Made by a program: the position numbers and the translations under genes. Positions 33,692-44,815 of a stretch of 64,000 nt of DNA are shown piece by piece. The notes beneath the pieces are model-generated. The model was not told the origin of the DNA and made no database searches. It saw only the letters and a program-made list of their open reading frames with translations. The number at the start of each line of letters is the position of its first letter. Positions within the stretch are counted from its first letter, which is position 1. The DNA lies in the NCBI GenBank assembly GCA_023014485.1, contig JAJOZX010001076.1:627001-691000 (forward strand). The letters are read 5' to 3'. The stretch comes from Bathynomus jamesi (taxonomy: Eukaryota > Arthropoda > Malacostraca > Isopoda > Cirolanidae).

Positions 33692-35565
33692 TAACACCAT
33701 TAGTTACCTTAAAACCTGGTGATACAGTGCTTTTCCATCTTACAAACATGGTCTGCTCTGTATACCAGAATGCAAGTATCATAAGTGTATATTTAGGTAC
33801 CCCTCGACACAAGAGTTTCTTGAAAAGTTTGTGATGGTTAACTCTATCAAATGCTTTTGATGCATCCAAAAAAACAGGAATATACATTGCTACTTGACAT
33901 ATTGTACGTTAGGACGGCTTCCGTCGGCAAGTGCTATTGGTCTATAATTATGCTTATCACAGATACTAGCACCCTTATTTTTAACAACTGGCAACAGTAC
34001 AACTGACAAAATGGACTACGGCAAGTACCCATGTATCATACAGCTTGTGAAACACATTGCAAGCAAAGGTATTATACGAGGGCTACAACATTTTAAATGT
34101 GCTGCTTGTATGCCATCTAGGCCACAACTTTTAACATCTAACTTATGAGTAGCCTGCTAGATTTCTAAGTCATTAATTAGTAGCTCCTCAGAGCGTTTTC
34201 CATTTAGGCATATATTTAGTCCATAATTCTACAATGTTTTTTACACCATGTACAGTTGTACACCCTCTATTACATTTGAAAAGGTAAGATTACTATTGTT
34301 AATTTTATTAACCTCCTTCCAGAATTTCCTACTGGAAGTATTGCTATTGCCTAATTTTCTCGCTGGAGATTCTCTTCGAAGATTCTCTTCATTTTCCGTT
34401 ATAAATCTAAGAGCATCCTTGAATCTAGCACGAGTTCTATTTTTCAGTTGGAAGAGTTCCCCCTGCCTAGGTTTCCCCATAAGAACCCATTCCACGAATA
34501 CATTTTTTGCTACATCATACAAATCAGCACAGTATTCTGCCCATCCTAGATTGACATTCACTTCTCCCCATTTTTTATTCTTAAAGCTACTTCCGCTCGC
34601 AGCCTTAATGGCATGTTCAAGCTCACCGTAATACTTATTTAAGAGATCTATATGTTTTACATCATCACAGGAGGGATTCCTACAAGCCAACGCTTCTGCA
34701 GGAATCCTCACAAGACTTAGTAGTGTATCAGTCTGCATTGTATAGTAATCTACCTCAGAGTGACTAAGATCTGACCAATTAACCTTATAGTAATCAGCAC
34801 TATCACAGTCATTGTCTAAGTCAGGTGCTACCATTCAATCAAGCCCTACTACAAATGGGGTATGATCAGATTCAAATACATCATAAAGTATGGACATGCT
34901 ATTGATTATATTATAACCATCGTGGGAGGCTATACAGTGGTCTAGCCACGAGTGAGTCCCCCAGGCATCACTAACATGTGTAAATGAGTCATTAGGGAGT
35001 AGCAATTTACTGGCAAGTTTGTAGTCGCATGCCTCACAGTAATTGATAAGAAGCTTAGCAAAATCCGATCCAGGTTTAGTGATATTGCTGTTAAAATCAC
35101 CAACCACTACAACACATGAAGAGTCCAACTCCTCTAGCAGTATATTTAGTTTACAGTCTATCTAAAATTACCTCCTCATTTTGAGCACACTCATAAGGCA
35201 TATAAACATTGAATATATACAGTATTTTGTTGTCAATAGTTAGTTTTATGGCTACAACCAACTCATATTCATAACTAATGGGCTCTAAAAACCTATCCAG
35301 CTATGAGTGCCACATTATAGCTACACCTTCCTTCTTATTCTGTCTGCCCACAGTAATAACTTCACTATCATCAGTGGGTGAGTTAGCTATTCCCCTGTAG
35401 TTAGGTTTAATATTGTTTAAATCTTTGCACTCTTGTTTAGAGAGCCAAGTTTCCTGAAAACAAAAAATGTCATGTGCAGATAAAAGTTTATTGATCTCAC
35501 TGTCAGCATTGACTTTGAGGCCTCTACAGTTATAGCTACTAACACTGAGTTTGTGAAACTGGGCC
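33692..35565 (-). pseudogene. Rex1-like LINE, endonuclease and RT first half
   Basis: From 35565 on the minus strand: MAQFHKLSVSSYNCRGLK and IFCFQETWLSKQE (endonuclease start), 35128-34835 VVVVGDFNSNI, WLDHCIASHDGY and ESDHTPFVVGLD (endonuclease end), 34834-34241 linker with WGEVNVNLGWAEYC, NRTRARFKDALRFI and SRKFWKEVNKINNSN, then a damaged RT start and VFLDASKAFDRVNHHKLFKK, VRWKSTVSPGFKVTNGVRQ up to the Gypsy 3' LTR. Frameshifts near 34835, 35130-35300 and 33900. Same family type as 57788-63786. Confidence 0.75.
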
Positions 35566-36093
35566 ATTATTTTTATACACACTATCACTGTTCTCACTAA
35601 GTGTCTCCCTGGGATTGCATGGTGGAGTCTGCTTACGCGTATTTTTGTGGACTGAGTTTTCCTGAATTTCATGTTATACCAACTATAGTAGATTCCTTCA
35701 GGCCAGACTTCTGGCCCCCATAAATACAGAGGGGTCCTCACATTCTGCTTTAATGTAGAAAGAGCTGTAGGTATCTGGTCGTTTACTAGTTAATTTGGAG
35801 CAGGTAGTCCCAATTTTCGTCATTTCACGCAGGTATTCCTCTAGTTCTGAAGCAGATTGCATACATACATGCATATATACTATGGTAAGTTTTAATAATT
35901 TATAGTGTTGCCTTATTGTACACTTAAATACAAATTTGAAGTATAAGCTTCGATTTTTTAAATGCTGTGAACATAATCCCATTTTACAATAAAACAAGGT
36001 TCGTTTTGCACGTTTGCCTTTGCACGACATTTTCAAAGAAGTAACCCCGGTGTAAAGCGAGGGACGAGTATGTATATATATATATATATATAT
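35566..36093. other. LINE leader and spacer
   Basis: Probably 5' region of the Rex1-like LINE up to about 35740, then AT-rich spacer ending in (TA)n at 36071-36093. No further gene seen. Confidence 0.4.
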
Positions 36094-37370
36094 TAGTGAT
36101 GTAGCGGATGTCATTTTTTTCACATCCGCGGATGCGGATGCGGATGAGGATGTTTGATTTCAACATCCGCGGATGCGGATGCGGATGTCTACATTTTCGT
36201 TATTTTTTAGGATATATTCGAGATTTGTTGTGTTTAACGTATATAATAAGTTATTATATAGAGAGAGCTGTAGCTATAATGTAGTATAATTGATTAATTG
36301 TACAATAATTGCTGCACTTTTCTCTGAACATATAAAATAATATCAAGCATCTAACTAATATAGAAATCAATTAGTGAATTCGTCTGCAAATAAATTCGTT
36401 ATATTTTGTTGAGTTTCAGCCACAATTAGAAACCATAATTGTGTTACCAGGATGCGGGACGTGAACCCAACTCAAATGCACCCCACCGACCTCTTTCCCC
36501 AACCTCCTCCACCCTTATAGAGAGAGATCTTTAATTAGCTTCATAACTATTTATATTAAGTTTAAAGTTTTATTAGGCATATTTATAAATGAGTAATTAA
36601 AATAAAGTAAACTAAGATGTTCATCGTTTAATGTTCAAACTTAATTATAGGAAGGTTATGCTTAAGGAACATTAATTTTTCTGCCTTTTCTGCTGCCAGT
36701 CTGTTTCTCTTTTCATCATATATTAATCCAGCACTGCTAAATAATCTCTCGCTTGGTACGTTTGTTGGAGGACAGGCTAAATGTTTCCTTGCAAGTTTAC
36801 TCAAGTATGGATAGATATTCTGCGTATTTTTCCACCAACTAATAGGATTGTCACATGCAGCCAGGCGTTTTTCTTGGTGATAGCTCTCGATCATTTTTAC
36901 TACATCTTTTGACATCGCGTAGGTCTCGTCATTGCTGCTTGACTCAAGAAACTGAGAGACAGATTCTGTGATAGATTTGCTTGTTGAAGGTGTTGGTTCT
37001 GTCACTGAAACTTTTATTCTTTTGGTGGGTGGCGAAGCGACAGATTCAAGAGATTGAAGCTCTTCAACTGCTTTGCCAAGTGATGATTTAACTCGTTCTA
37101 ATGTACTAGGTGAAAATAACTTAGCTTTGTAACGTGGATCTAAGTAGGTTGCAAGAGAGTAACTTCATACAAGAACAGCCTCTCGTCTTGTCGCTTGCAT
37201 CACTTTTGCGCACAATGAACTAGTTCTATTAATATAGTAGAATTTGATAATTTCCGCTTATTAATGACATTTTATCTCAACGGTCCACATCCGCACGACA
37301 TCCGCAGTCCAAAGTGCGGATGCGGGTGCGGATGCGAGAAAATGTGCGGATGCGGATGTGACCTACATCA

Positions 37371-37373
<3 letters not shown>
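36094..37373 (-). mobile_element. Non-autonomous hAT with GCGGAT hexamer arrays
   Basis: Ends TAGTGATGTAG and complement, flanked on both sides by ATATATAT, consistent with an 8-bp duplication in a TA tract. Both ends have arrays of GCGGAT/ATCCGC (36120-36190, 37285-37362). It contains a partial transposase (36628-37005). Confidence 0.85.
36628..37005 (-). pseudogene. hAT transposase C-terminal fragment (ZBED-like)
   Basis: 125 residues: a Ser/Thr-rich start, then PISWWKNTQNIYPYLSKLAR, PTNVPSERLFSSAGLI and EKAEKLMFLKHNL, the hATC dimerisation region of ZBED/hobo-type transposases. The BED finger and catalytic core are missing. The region up to 37190 may hold further degraded transposase. Confidence 0.8.
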
Positions 37374-37412
<39 letters not shown>

Positions 37413-37605
37413 GATGAATAAAACCACGAAGGAAAGGAAACACAAAAAGGTGCTCAAGCGCTTTCGTCTAATGACATCCTCAGGAACACTGAAGTACATA
37501 AAAGGTTACGGCCTATATATAGGTTACAGAAAAAAAAAAAATAAATAAATAACATACATACACACAAACATACATATATATATATATATATATACATACA
37601 TATCT

Positions 37606-37641
<36 letters not shown>

Positions 37642-38540
37642 CAGTGATGTAGTCGAGACCACCAAGTCCGAGACTGAGACCGAGACCTGATCCTGTGAGA
37701 CCAAGATCGAGACCGAGATCTACCTTCCGAGATCGAGACCCTTAAAATTCGAGACAGAGATCGAGATCGAGACCAAGCTCATGCCCTTTCAATTTGTTTT
37801 ACACTACTATGGAAATTAGACTATGTTAAGTATATTAATAAACTAATAACTACTTTCTCAGATGTAGTGTGTTGAATGCAAAAAGTGTAACCTATAAATT
37901 AAAAAATGAATATATATATATATGTACTTTTTATTTATTTACTTCTTTTATATCTGTTACAGAAGGTTTAATGAACGTACCCACTACCCAGTTTGACTTG
38001 TGCATTTATTTAAAGCATGATAGGTGCTCATTACACTTAAGGAACATCAGCATGCTCAGAAGATCTGCTGAAGTTCGACTTCTGTGGGGCCTCATTATTA
38101 TGCCTCCATGGCTAAATACACGCTCAATTGGAGCATTAGAGGCAGGCACTGTTAAAACAGTCATGGCAATATTGGCCAGTGATGGGAATTTATCCCTTTT
38201 CTGGTGCCAAAACTTTATTGGAGAGCAGTTGTCTAAAATATGAGATTCATCGATCTCTAAGAGGTACCGCCGCAACTGTTCCCTGCGGTTCAAAATCTTC
38301 CCAGTTTCAACGTTCTTCTGCTTGGACCGATAGCTTTGATATTTTGCCATTAGTCTCGGAACTTTGGTTTGACTGTTTTATTTCGTCATCGCTGCTGTGA
38401 GAATGAGCGCTGTCTCTCTGTATCTGCTCATTCTCCGTGCCTGAGTTTCCTGTATAGCATTTTTCCAACACCATTTCTATGAAAAATAAATTGACATATC
38501 GGTACTATAAACAGAGGCATGGCAATTAGCATAAGGTCTA

Positions 38541-38596
<56 letters not shown>

Positions 38597-39142
38597 CATT
38601 AATTCAACATCCACTGAGCCCAAAGAGATCTATAATGAATTTTAATGATAAAAAATATACCGGTATAATGAATAAATATAAATAATAAATAAATAAATAA
38701 ATAAATAATATATAAATAATTCTCTATTTAGTGTTTCCATTTTCAATAAAATTAATCTGACGGGCGCGGGGGACAAATTTTTTTTTAGCGCTAACCTAAA
38801 AAAATCCAGACCCACACACTCCCGCAAGACAAACGTGGCAACTCAAAACAGGGTGACTGATTAGTGAATACCTAGAGTCCCTTACTTTTACAAACTTTCA
38901 TAAACATTCTGAATTGTGTCTGTTCAACCAAGCCACCATCATGAGTGTGCCAATAACATGTATTTCTCATTACGGTCTCGAGAGGTCTCGAAAGGTCTCG
39001 GGGAGAAAAACCGAGACCGCGTCTGTCGAGACCGAGATCGAGACCGATATCTAAATAGCGGAGACCGAGATCGAGATCGAGATCTGCAAATTGGGTCTCG
39101 AGATCGGTCTCGAGACCGAGACCGATCTCGAGACCTACATCA

Positions 39143-39145
<3 letters not shown>
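37642..39145 (-). mobile_element. Non-autonomous hAT copy 2, GAGACC/GAGATC arrays
   Basis: Same family as 29842-31845, ends CAGTGATGTAG, flanks ATATATAT on both sides within a TA tract. Keeps the 114-codon hATC ORF on the minus strand (38006-38350), identical to copy 1 at all but one residue. Where copy 1 has the palindrome and SINE, this copy has only a TA tract (about 38546-38593). Confidence 0.9.
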
Positions 39146-39180
<35 letters not shown>

Positions 39181-39430
39181 TATATATATATATGCAATAA
39201 ACGGAGAAGTAAAAATAAAAATTAAAAATTAAAGATTAGAGGATTAACAAAGAGGCATACAGATTTGTAAGGAAAAATATCGATTTTTAGCACAAGATCA
39301 AATGAATTAAAAATACAAATTTATACTGGAAATCTATCCGGGTTTTAACACTTTGCCTTTTAGAGTCAAGTTTCGATATATATAAAAATAAAATGAAGAT
39401 TAAAAGTTAATAAAGTAGCGTACAAGTTTA

Positions 39431-39925
39431 TCACAGATTTAGCGTCCTACCCTTTTTATCTAAATTTGTTTTGAAGGAATTCAAAACAACAGGATCGAGT
39501 TGAAAAAGACCTTTGCTTATGTTGAAGTTATTTGAAAGTTGGATAATGGCAGACTCAAGAATATTTCTATTGACAATGTTGCTAGAATGAAATAAAACTG
39601 AAGCATTATTCCAATCAATACAGTGGGATAACTCTGACAAATGGACAAAAAGAGCACTGGACAACTGTCCTGTTCTAACGGAATATTGATGCTGTTTTAT
39701 ACGTGTGTGCAAATCCTTTCCCGTCTGACCTATGTAAAAGGAATCACATTGTTTACACCCAATTTTATAGATAATGCCTGAATTATTGGTAGGGCTATTT
39801 TTTACTATGATATTTTTCACAATATTGTTATATGAAAATACTACATTAATATCCAAAAGTTTAAGTACATTAGAAATGCCTAAAAAGCCCGGGAAAAATG
39901 GAAGTACTAAAATATTTTTTGACAA
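39431..39925 (-). pseudogene. Penelope-like C-terminal fragment, inverted copy
   Basis: 164 codons nearly identical to the C-terminal part of the plus-strand copy, from LSKNILVLPFFPGFLG through GIY-YIG to KKGRTLNL. The inverted repeat ends at 39961, so the part before is lost. Few substitutions separate the two (for example IANVLK against ISNVLK), so they arose close in time or by one event. Confidence 0.85.
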
Positions 39926-39962
39926 AGTACGAGTGTTATTACTGACACGATAGAAAGTTCGG

Positions 39963-40751
39963 GTGCGGGTACATAGGGAAAGCCTAGGTTTTAAGTTTAG
40001 TATCTATCGGAAAACAACAAACAATTTGTCCTACGTACACTTTTACTCGGGACATGACACCCCAACTAAGAAGGCCATTTTTTCATCAATGTTTCTCCGC
40101 GCCCTTAGGATCGCCAGTCCGGAATACATCGATGCCGAATTGGAAAAAATCAACGGTATTGGAAGTGATCTGTGTTACCCATCTGCGTTTATGGAATCTT
40201 GTCTCAACAAGGCAAAACGAACTTTCTATCGTGTCAATAATAACACTCGTACTTTGTCAAAAAATATTTTAGTACTTCCATTTTTCCCGGGCTTTTTAGG
40301 CATTGCTAATGTACTTAAACTTTTGGATATTAATGTAGTATTTTCATATAACAATATTGTGAAAAATATCATAGTAAAAAATAGCCCTACCAATAATTCA
40401 GGCATTATCTATAAAATTGGGTGTAAACAATGTGATTCCTTTTACATAGGTCAGACGGGAAAGGATTTGCACACACGTATAAAACAGCATCAATATTCCG
40501 TTAGAACAGGACAGTTGTCCAGTGCTCTTTTTGTCCATTTGTCAGAGTTATCCCACTGTATTGATTGGAATAATGCTTCAGTTTTATTTCATTCTAGCAA
40601 CATTGTCAATAGAAATATTCTTGAGTCTGCCATTATCCAACTTTCAAATAACTTCAACATAAGCAAAGGTCTTTTTCAACTCGATCCTGTTGTTTTGAAT
40701 TCCTTCAAAACAAATTTAGATAAAAAGGGTAGGACGCTAAATCTGTGGTAA
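39963..40751 (+). pseudogene. Penelope-like C-terminal protein with GIY-YIG endonuclease
   Basis: 262 codons, open. It begins after the RT core (FKFSIYRKTTNNLSYVHFYS), passes a linker (ELEKINGIGSDLCYPSAF, CLNKAKRTFYRVNNN) and then the GIY-YIG nuclease: GIIYKIGCKQCDSFYIGQTG (the GIY and YIG motifs), TRIKQHQYSVR with the conserved Arg, and a downstream Glu in ILESAIIQ. In Penelope-like elements this domain cuts DNA for integration. As it lacks the RT it cannot be autonomous, but the C-terminal part has no breaks. Confidence 0.88.
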
Positions 40752-40984
40752 ACTTGTACGCTACTTTATTAACTTTTAATCTTCATTTTATTTTATATAT
40801 ATCGAAACTTGACTCTAAAAGGCAAAGTGTTAAAACCCGGGTAGATTTCCAGTATAAATTTGTATTTTTAATTCATTTGATCTTGTGCTAAAAATCGATA
40901 TTTTTCCTTACAAATCTGTATGCCTCTTTGTTAATCCTCTAATCTTTAATTTTTAATTTTTATTTTTACTTCTCCATTTATTGC

Positions 40985-41078
<94 letters not shown>

Positions 41079-41159
41079 GTGTGTATGTATGTTATTTATT
41101 TATTTTTTTTCTTTCTGTAACCTATATATAGGCCGTAACCTTTTATGTACTTCAGTGTT

Positions 41160-41195
41160 CCTGAGGATGTCATTAGACGAAAGCGCTTGAGCACC
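41160..41195 (+). ncRNA. Hammerhead-ribozyme-like motif of Penelope-like element
   Basis: CCTGAGGATGTCATTAGACG followed by AAAGCGC fits the core CTGANGA - stem II (GTC/GAC, loop ATTA) - GAAA. Hammerheads are known in the terminal repeats of Penelope-like elements. Four more copies: 49588-49623 (+), 37449-37484 (-), 46056-46091 (-), 46316-46351 (-). I could not identify stems I and III or the cleavage site with certainty. Confidence 0.45.
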
Positions 41196-41273
41196 TTTTT
41201 GTGTTTCCTTTCCTTCGTGGTTTTATTCATCATAAATATTTTTCACGTGTTACTTTCGTGAAATAATTTTCAT

Positions 41274-41321
<48 letters not shown>

Positions 41322-41327
<6 letters not shown>

Positions 41328-41420
41328 CTGCAAAGAACACGCAGTATAAATAACGTAAAGAACGACGCTTGTATAGGAGATATTCCGCGCAAGACGAGAG
41401 AGAGAGAACGAAACAAATAT
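41322..41420 (-). repeat. Diverged SINE-tail-like sequence
   Basis: TTCAACTGCAAAGAACACGC and the following AGTATAAATAACG...GAACGACG resemble the palindrome arm start at 30814-30865, so a diverged tail of the same SINE type. A GA run follows at about 41396-41406. Confidence 0.45.
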
Positions 41421-41732
41421 TAGGGTGGTCCATAAAATCGAACTTTCGATTTTTGCAGCTCCCACCCGCCTAATCTGTGTCACTAGAGAAGAAATTAAAT
41501 TGTGAAAAGTTTCACTCACATAGGTGCATAATTAGTGGTCGCTCATAGGGTTATATGTTCTTCTCTGAGTCACTCATTACTATGATCTATTACAGGTGCT
41601 AATTAATGCCGTTTTCTGCTCTTTCACAGGTTAAATATAGCTATATGAAATAGATTTTAATAGATATTGGTATACCATACATTGGTTTATATTGGTTACA
41701 TTTACTTACGGTGACGGTCATGGCAAAAACAC

Positions 41733-43917
41733 GTGGTTTTTACTTGTTGGACAAACCGCCAAAAGATTTTAGGCAGTAAACTGCCTTCAAATGACCAGGT
41801 CCTAGGTGTTTTTTTGCCCCATCATGCGCGAATAAGAAAGACACCAAACAAAGCGCCGAAGAAGTGCTGGAGGAACTTTTCTCATTTTGGGAAAGAGCCC
41901 GCATACCAACACGCCGGAATTGTTCAGCTTTTGAAAGTCGTCTCGTTTTGGACTTGTTTTGCATTTCGCCTTCCCTCGTTCTTTTTCAAAGCCAAAGAGT
42001 GACAGGCTTTGAAAAAGAACAAGGGAAGGCGAAATCCAAAACAAGTCCAAAACGAGACGTCTTTCAAAAGCAAGCTGAACAATTTGTTCGACATTGCACA
42101 TGGAAACGCTCTCCAGATGACCCAGTTTCAAGAAGATCGCGACTTCCTTCTCGCTCAAAGAGAGCCCGGTCAGCGTGGCACAATGGGCTCCGTCAACAAA
42201 AAATTGGCGGAGAAGGAGCAGAAGGTTGCAAAGCGGAAATCAGAGGAAGACGTCCGAAAGAGGAAAGCAGTCGAAGAGCAAGCCTCGACATCCCAAACAG
42301 CCGAACTTGCTTCTTCAAGTTCTGCCGATGACGAGTTTCTTGAGGGAGCCACTAGAGGTTGTACTTCTCCCCTCCAAAAAAAGAACATGCCAGACCAAGA
42401 ATATTTTCAACTCAGAATTATCTTCAGCCTTAGACAGGACGGGGGTGAGTGACCGGATGGCGCTTTACATTGTATCGGAAACAGCTCGCAGCCTTGGCCA
42501 AAACCTCGAGGAACTGACTCTCAGCCGATCCTTTTTGAGGCGCAGCCGAGAGCATCATCGCAGGCAGCAGGCTGAATCGGTTCATAAAGGATTCCATTCC
42601 GGACCAGTGGTGGTGCACTGGGACGGAAAGCTTCTGCTAGACCTTACCAACAACGAGCAGGTGGACCGGCTTCCCATTTTAGTGTCTACCTCAGATGGCA
42701 ACTGCCAGCTCTTGGGAATGCCAAAAATAGCTTCGGGAAGTGAACAACAGTAGCCACAAGCGGTGTTCGATCTCTTGCAACTTTGGGGACTAAGTGAAAG
42801 AGTGGTGGGGATGTGTTTCGACACTGCTGCTGCTAACACTGGCCTTCACTCAGGATGTTGTTTGATCCTAGACCAGAGGTTGCAGAAAGAGCTGCTTTAT
42901 TTTGCATGCAGACATCATATCATGGAGCTAGTTGTCGCCGCCGCGTTCACGGCGTGTCATGACGCAATTTCTGGTCCTAAAGTTCTGTTATTCAAGAGAT
43001 TCCAGCAACAGTGGAACTACATCGACAAAAGCAAGTTCCAAACAGGTGTCGACGACCCCACTGATGGTTCATCCCTATTACCAGTCAGAGAAGAACGTCT
43101 GAAGTTCGCCAAAAACCAAATCTAGCGCGAAACGTACCGAGACGATTACAAGGAATTTTTGGAACTCGCCATTGTCTTCCTTGGTGGAAATCTTGAATCG
43201 CCGATTCGATTCAAGCGCCCAGATGCGATGCATCACGTTCGCTGGATGTGCAAAGTCCTGTATTCTATCAAGATGTGGATGTTCCGGGAGCAATTACAAC
43301 ATCTCACACCGAAAGAGAAAACATGCTTGCAAGACATGAGCATCTTCGCTGTGACAGTCTACCTGAAGGTATGGTTCACTGCTCCGATGGCCGCTTCCGC
43401 TCCAGCCCAGGACCTTTGCCTCTTGGAATCATTGAGGTCGTATCCGCAGCAGAAGATCTCCAAAGCAACTAGTCAGAAGCTGGCAGGACAGCTTTAGTAC
43501 CTCTCTGGGGAAATGATTCCATTGGCCTTCTTCGATGCCGATGTTCCATCTGCAACGAAACGTCGGATGGTCACAGCCCTATACAAGAAAGAGGGCGGAG
43601 AGCAGATTCCAAAGCGTGTCAACCCGCATCACAGTTCGTCTTCGGAGGGCCTTGTGACGAAGAATTCGATGAGGTTCTTCGAACGACTGCAATTGTCTGT
43701 AGGTTTCTTAAACAAAGATCCGGATGAATGGGAAAAAATGGAGGAGTTTCAGGCGACGCTTAAGGTTGTTGAAAACCTCAGGGTGGTGAATGACCACGCC
43801 GAGCGAGCTGTGGCCCTCGTCCAACGGTACAGCGGCCATCACACCAAAGACGAGGAGCAGCTGCAGTACCTGCTGTAAGTAGTGTCGGATCATCGCCGGA
43901 AGTTTCCGGATGCCAGA
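41733..43917 (+). pseudogene. Unplaced hAT-like transposase, copy A
   Basis: Pieces in order: FYLLDKPPKDF and LPSNDQVLGVFLPHH, then ELFSFWERARIPTR (N-terminal region); a Lys/Glu-rich linker; GVSDRMALYIVSETARSL, LEELTLSRSFLRRSRE; VVHWDGKLL, LLGMPKIASG, GMCFDTAAANTG, FACRHHIMELV; SGPKVLLFKRFQQQWNYID; IVFLGGNLES, PDAMHHVRWMCKVLYSIKMW; EMIPLAFFDADVPSATK; KVVENLRVVNDHAERAV and TKDEEQLQYLL. Asp in HWDGK, Asp in FDT, the CRHH cluster and Glu in AERA are the likely catalytic or metal-related residues, as in hAT-like DDE folds. Several stops (for example 42753, 43125, 43498) and frameshifts make it inactive. The domain logic is inference; the motifs are seen. Confidence 0.65.
41922..42080. repeat. Inverted repeat within the copy A gene, about 70-bp arms
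   Basis: Arms 41922-41992 and 42005-42080 are about 90% complementary with a 12-bp spacer. One arm reads as the expected coding sequence, the other as its inverted copy, so this looks like a local inverted duplication that added non-native codons. Confidence 0.8.
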
Positions 43918-44223
43918 AAAAGCTCTTTGACTGGGCGACAATGAGTAGTTGCCAACCACGACACCCCCGTCGTAGGACGGATAGTACTCATCCATCAGCT
44001 CGTGCATGGGGAGGACTCAGAGGCGGTGGAGCTGGAGTGCATACCATATAACACCTATTACAGTGATAAAGGATAAATTTTGAAACTCGTGAGCAAATCC
44101 TAAATCGAAATCGAAACGAAAATTTACCTGCAATATTTTCTCACAGAAGCTCACAACTTCAAGTGGATGGGAGCTAGGAAATATTAAAAAAAAAATTTCC
44201 CTATATAGTTGTGGACCACCCTA

Positions 44224-44719
44224 ATATATATATATAATGCCATCTTTTAGCATTTTAGCTGAGAAATTGGATTTATGGCGAATATTCCAGAAAAATCTTG
44301 CGATAATTAAATCTATTTTAAGTAACGTAAGCCAACTGAGGTTTGGACAAGCTTCTCAAGAAAATCGATAAAACAGGTGCTAAAAGATGGCATACAAACC
44401 ATCAAATTACCTAGTACTGACACACTAAAATTTCATGGTTCTATGTACCAATATTGTACCATACATGCCGAGATATGAAGGATTTAAAAGGTCTCCCTTT
44501 TTTTTTTTGCCGACCCGACAATGCAGTTGTAGTGTAAATGGAGAATTTCCAGTGGCATAAAGAAATGTTCAATAAATCCGTAAATGTCATTAGTTTTCTT
44601 TGAAATCCGCTCACCGTATAAGAAATTTACTTAGTTCTTGGGTGTGAAACAAATAATGAAATCTGACCATAACTTTGGATTTTACAGCCAAAGTTCGAGG
44701 TCTCCCTTTTTTTTGCCCA

Positions 44720-44788
<69 letters not shown>
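44224..44788. other. Unassigned DNA with a loose inverted repeat, then (TA)n
   Basis: TGCCATCTTTTAGCATTTTA near 44238 recurs inverted near 44376-44394, and GGTCTCCC followed by a T run occurs at about 44490 and 44700, hinting at a small MITE. A (TA)n tract covers 44721-44788. No coding signal. Confidence 0.4.
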
Positions 44789-44790
<2 letters not shown>

Positions 44791-44815
44791 GTTATAATGT
44801 TTCAGACCAACAAAG

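Larger units (their letters stand above)
37411..41233. mobile_element. Head-to-head pair of Penelope-like retroelement copies
   Basis: A long inverted repeat: inner arms 39194-39961 and 40217-40985, outer arms 37411-37600 and 41075-41233, with about 255 bp unique spacer in the middle. Each arm holds a 3' coding end (GIY-YIG), a UTR and a hammerhead-like motif. A hAT (37642-39145) sits in a TA tract of the left arm. No RT core is present in either copy, so both are 5' truncated. The second pair at 46279-49659 has the same design. Confidence 0.82.
41421..44223 (+). mobile_element. hAT-like transposon of an unplaced group, copy A
   Basis: Ends TAGGGTGGTCCA as inverted repeats; flanks ACAAATAT / ATATATAT agree at 6 of 8, suggesting an old 8-bp duplication. 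One gene in the plus direction (41733-43900) fills it. A homologous element, with related ends and an exact 8-bp duplication, is at 59322-62514. Confidence 0.78.
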
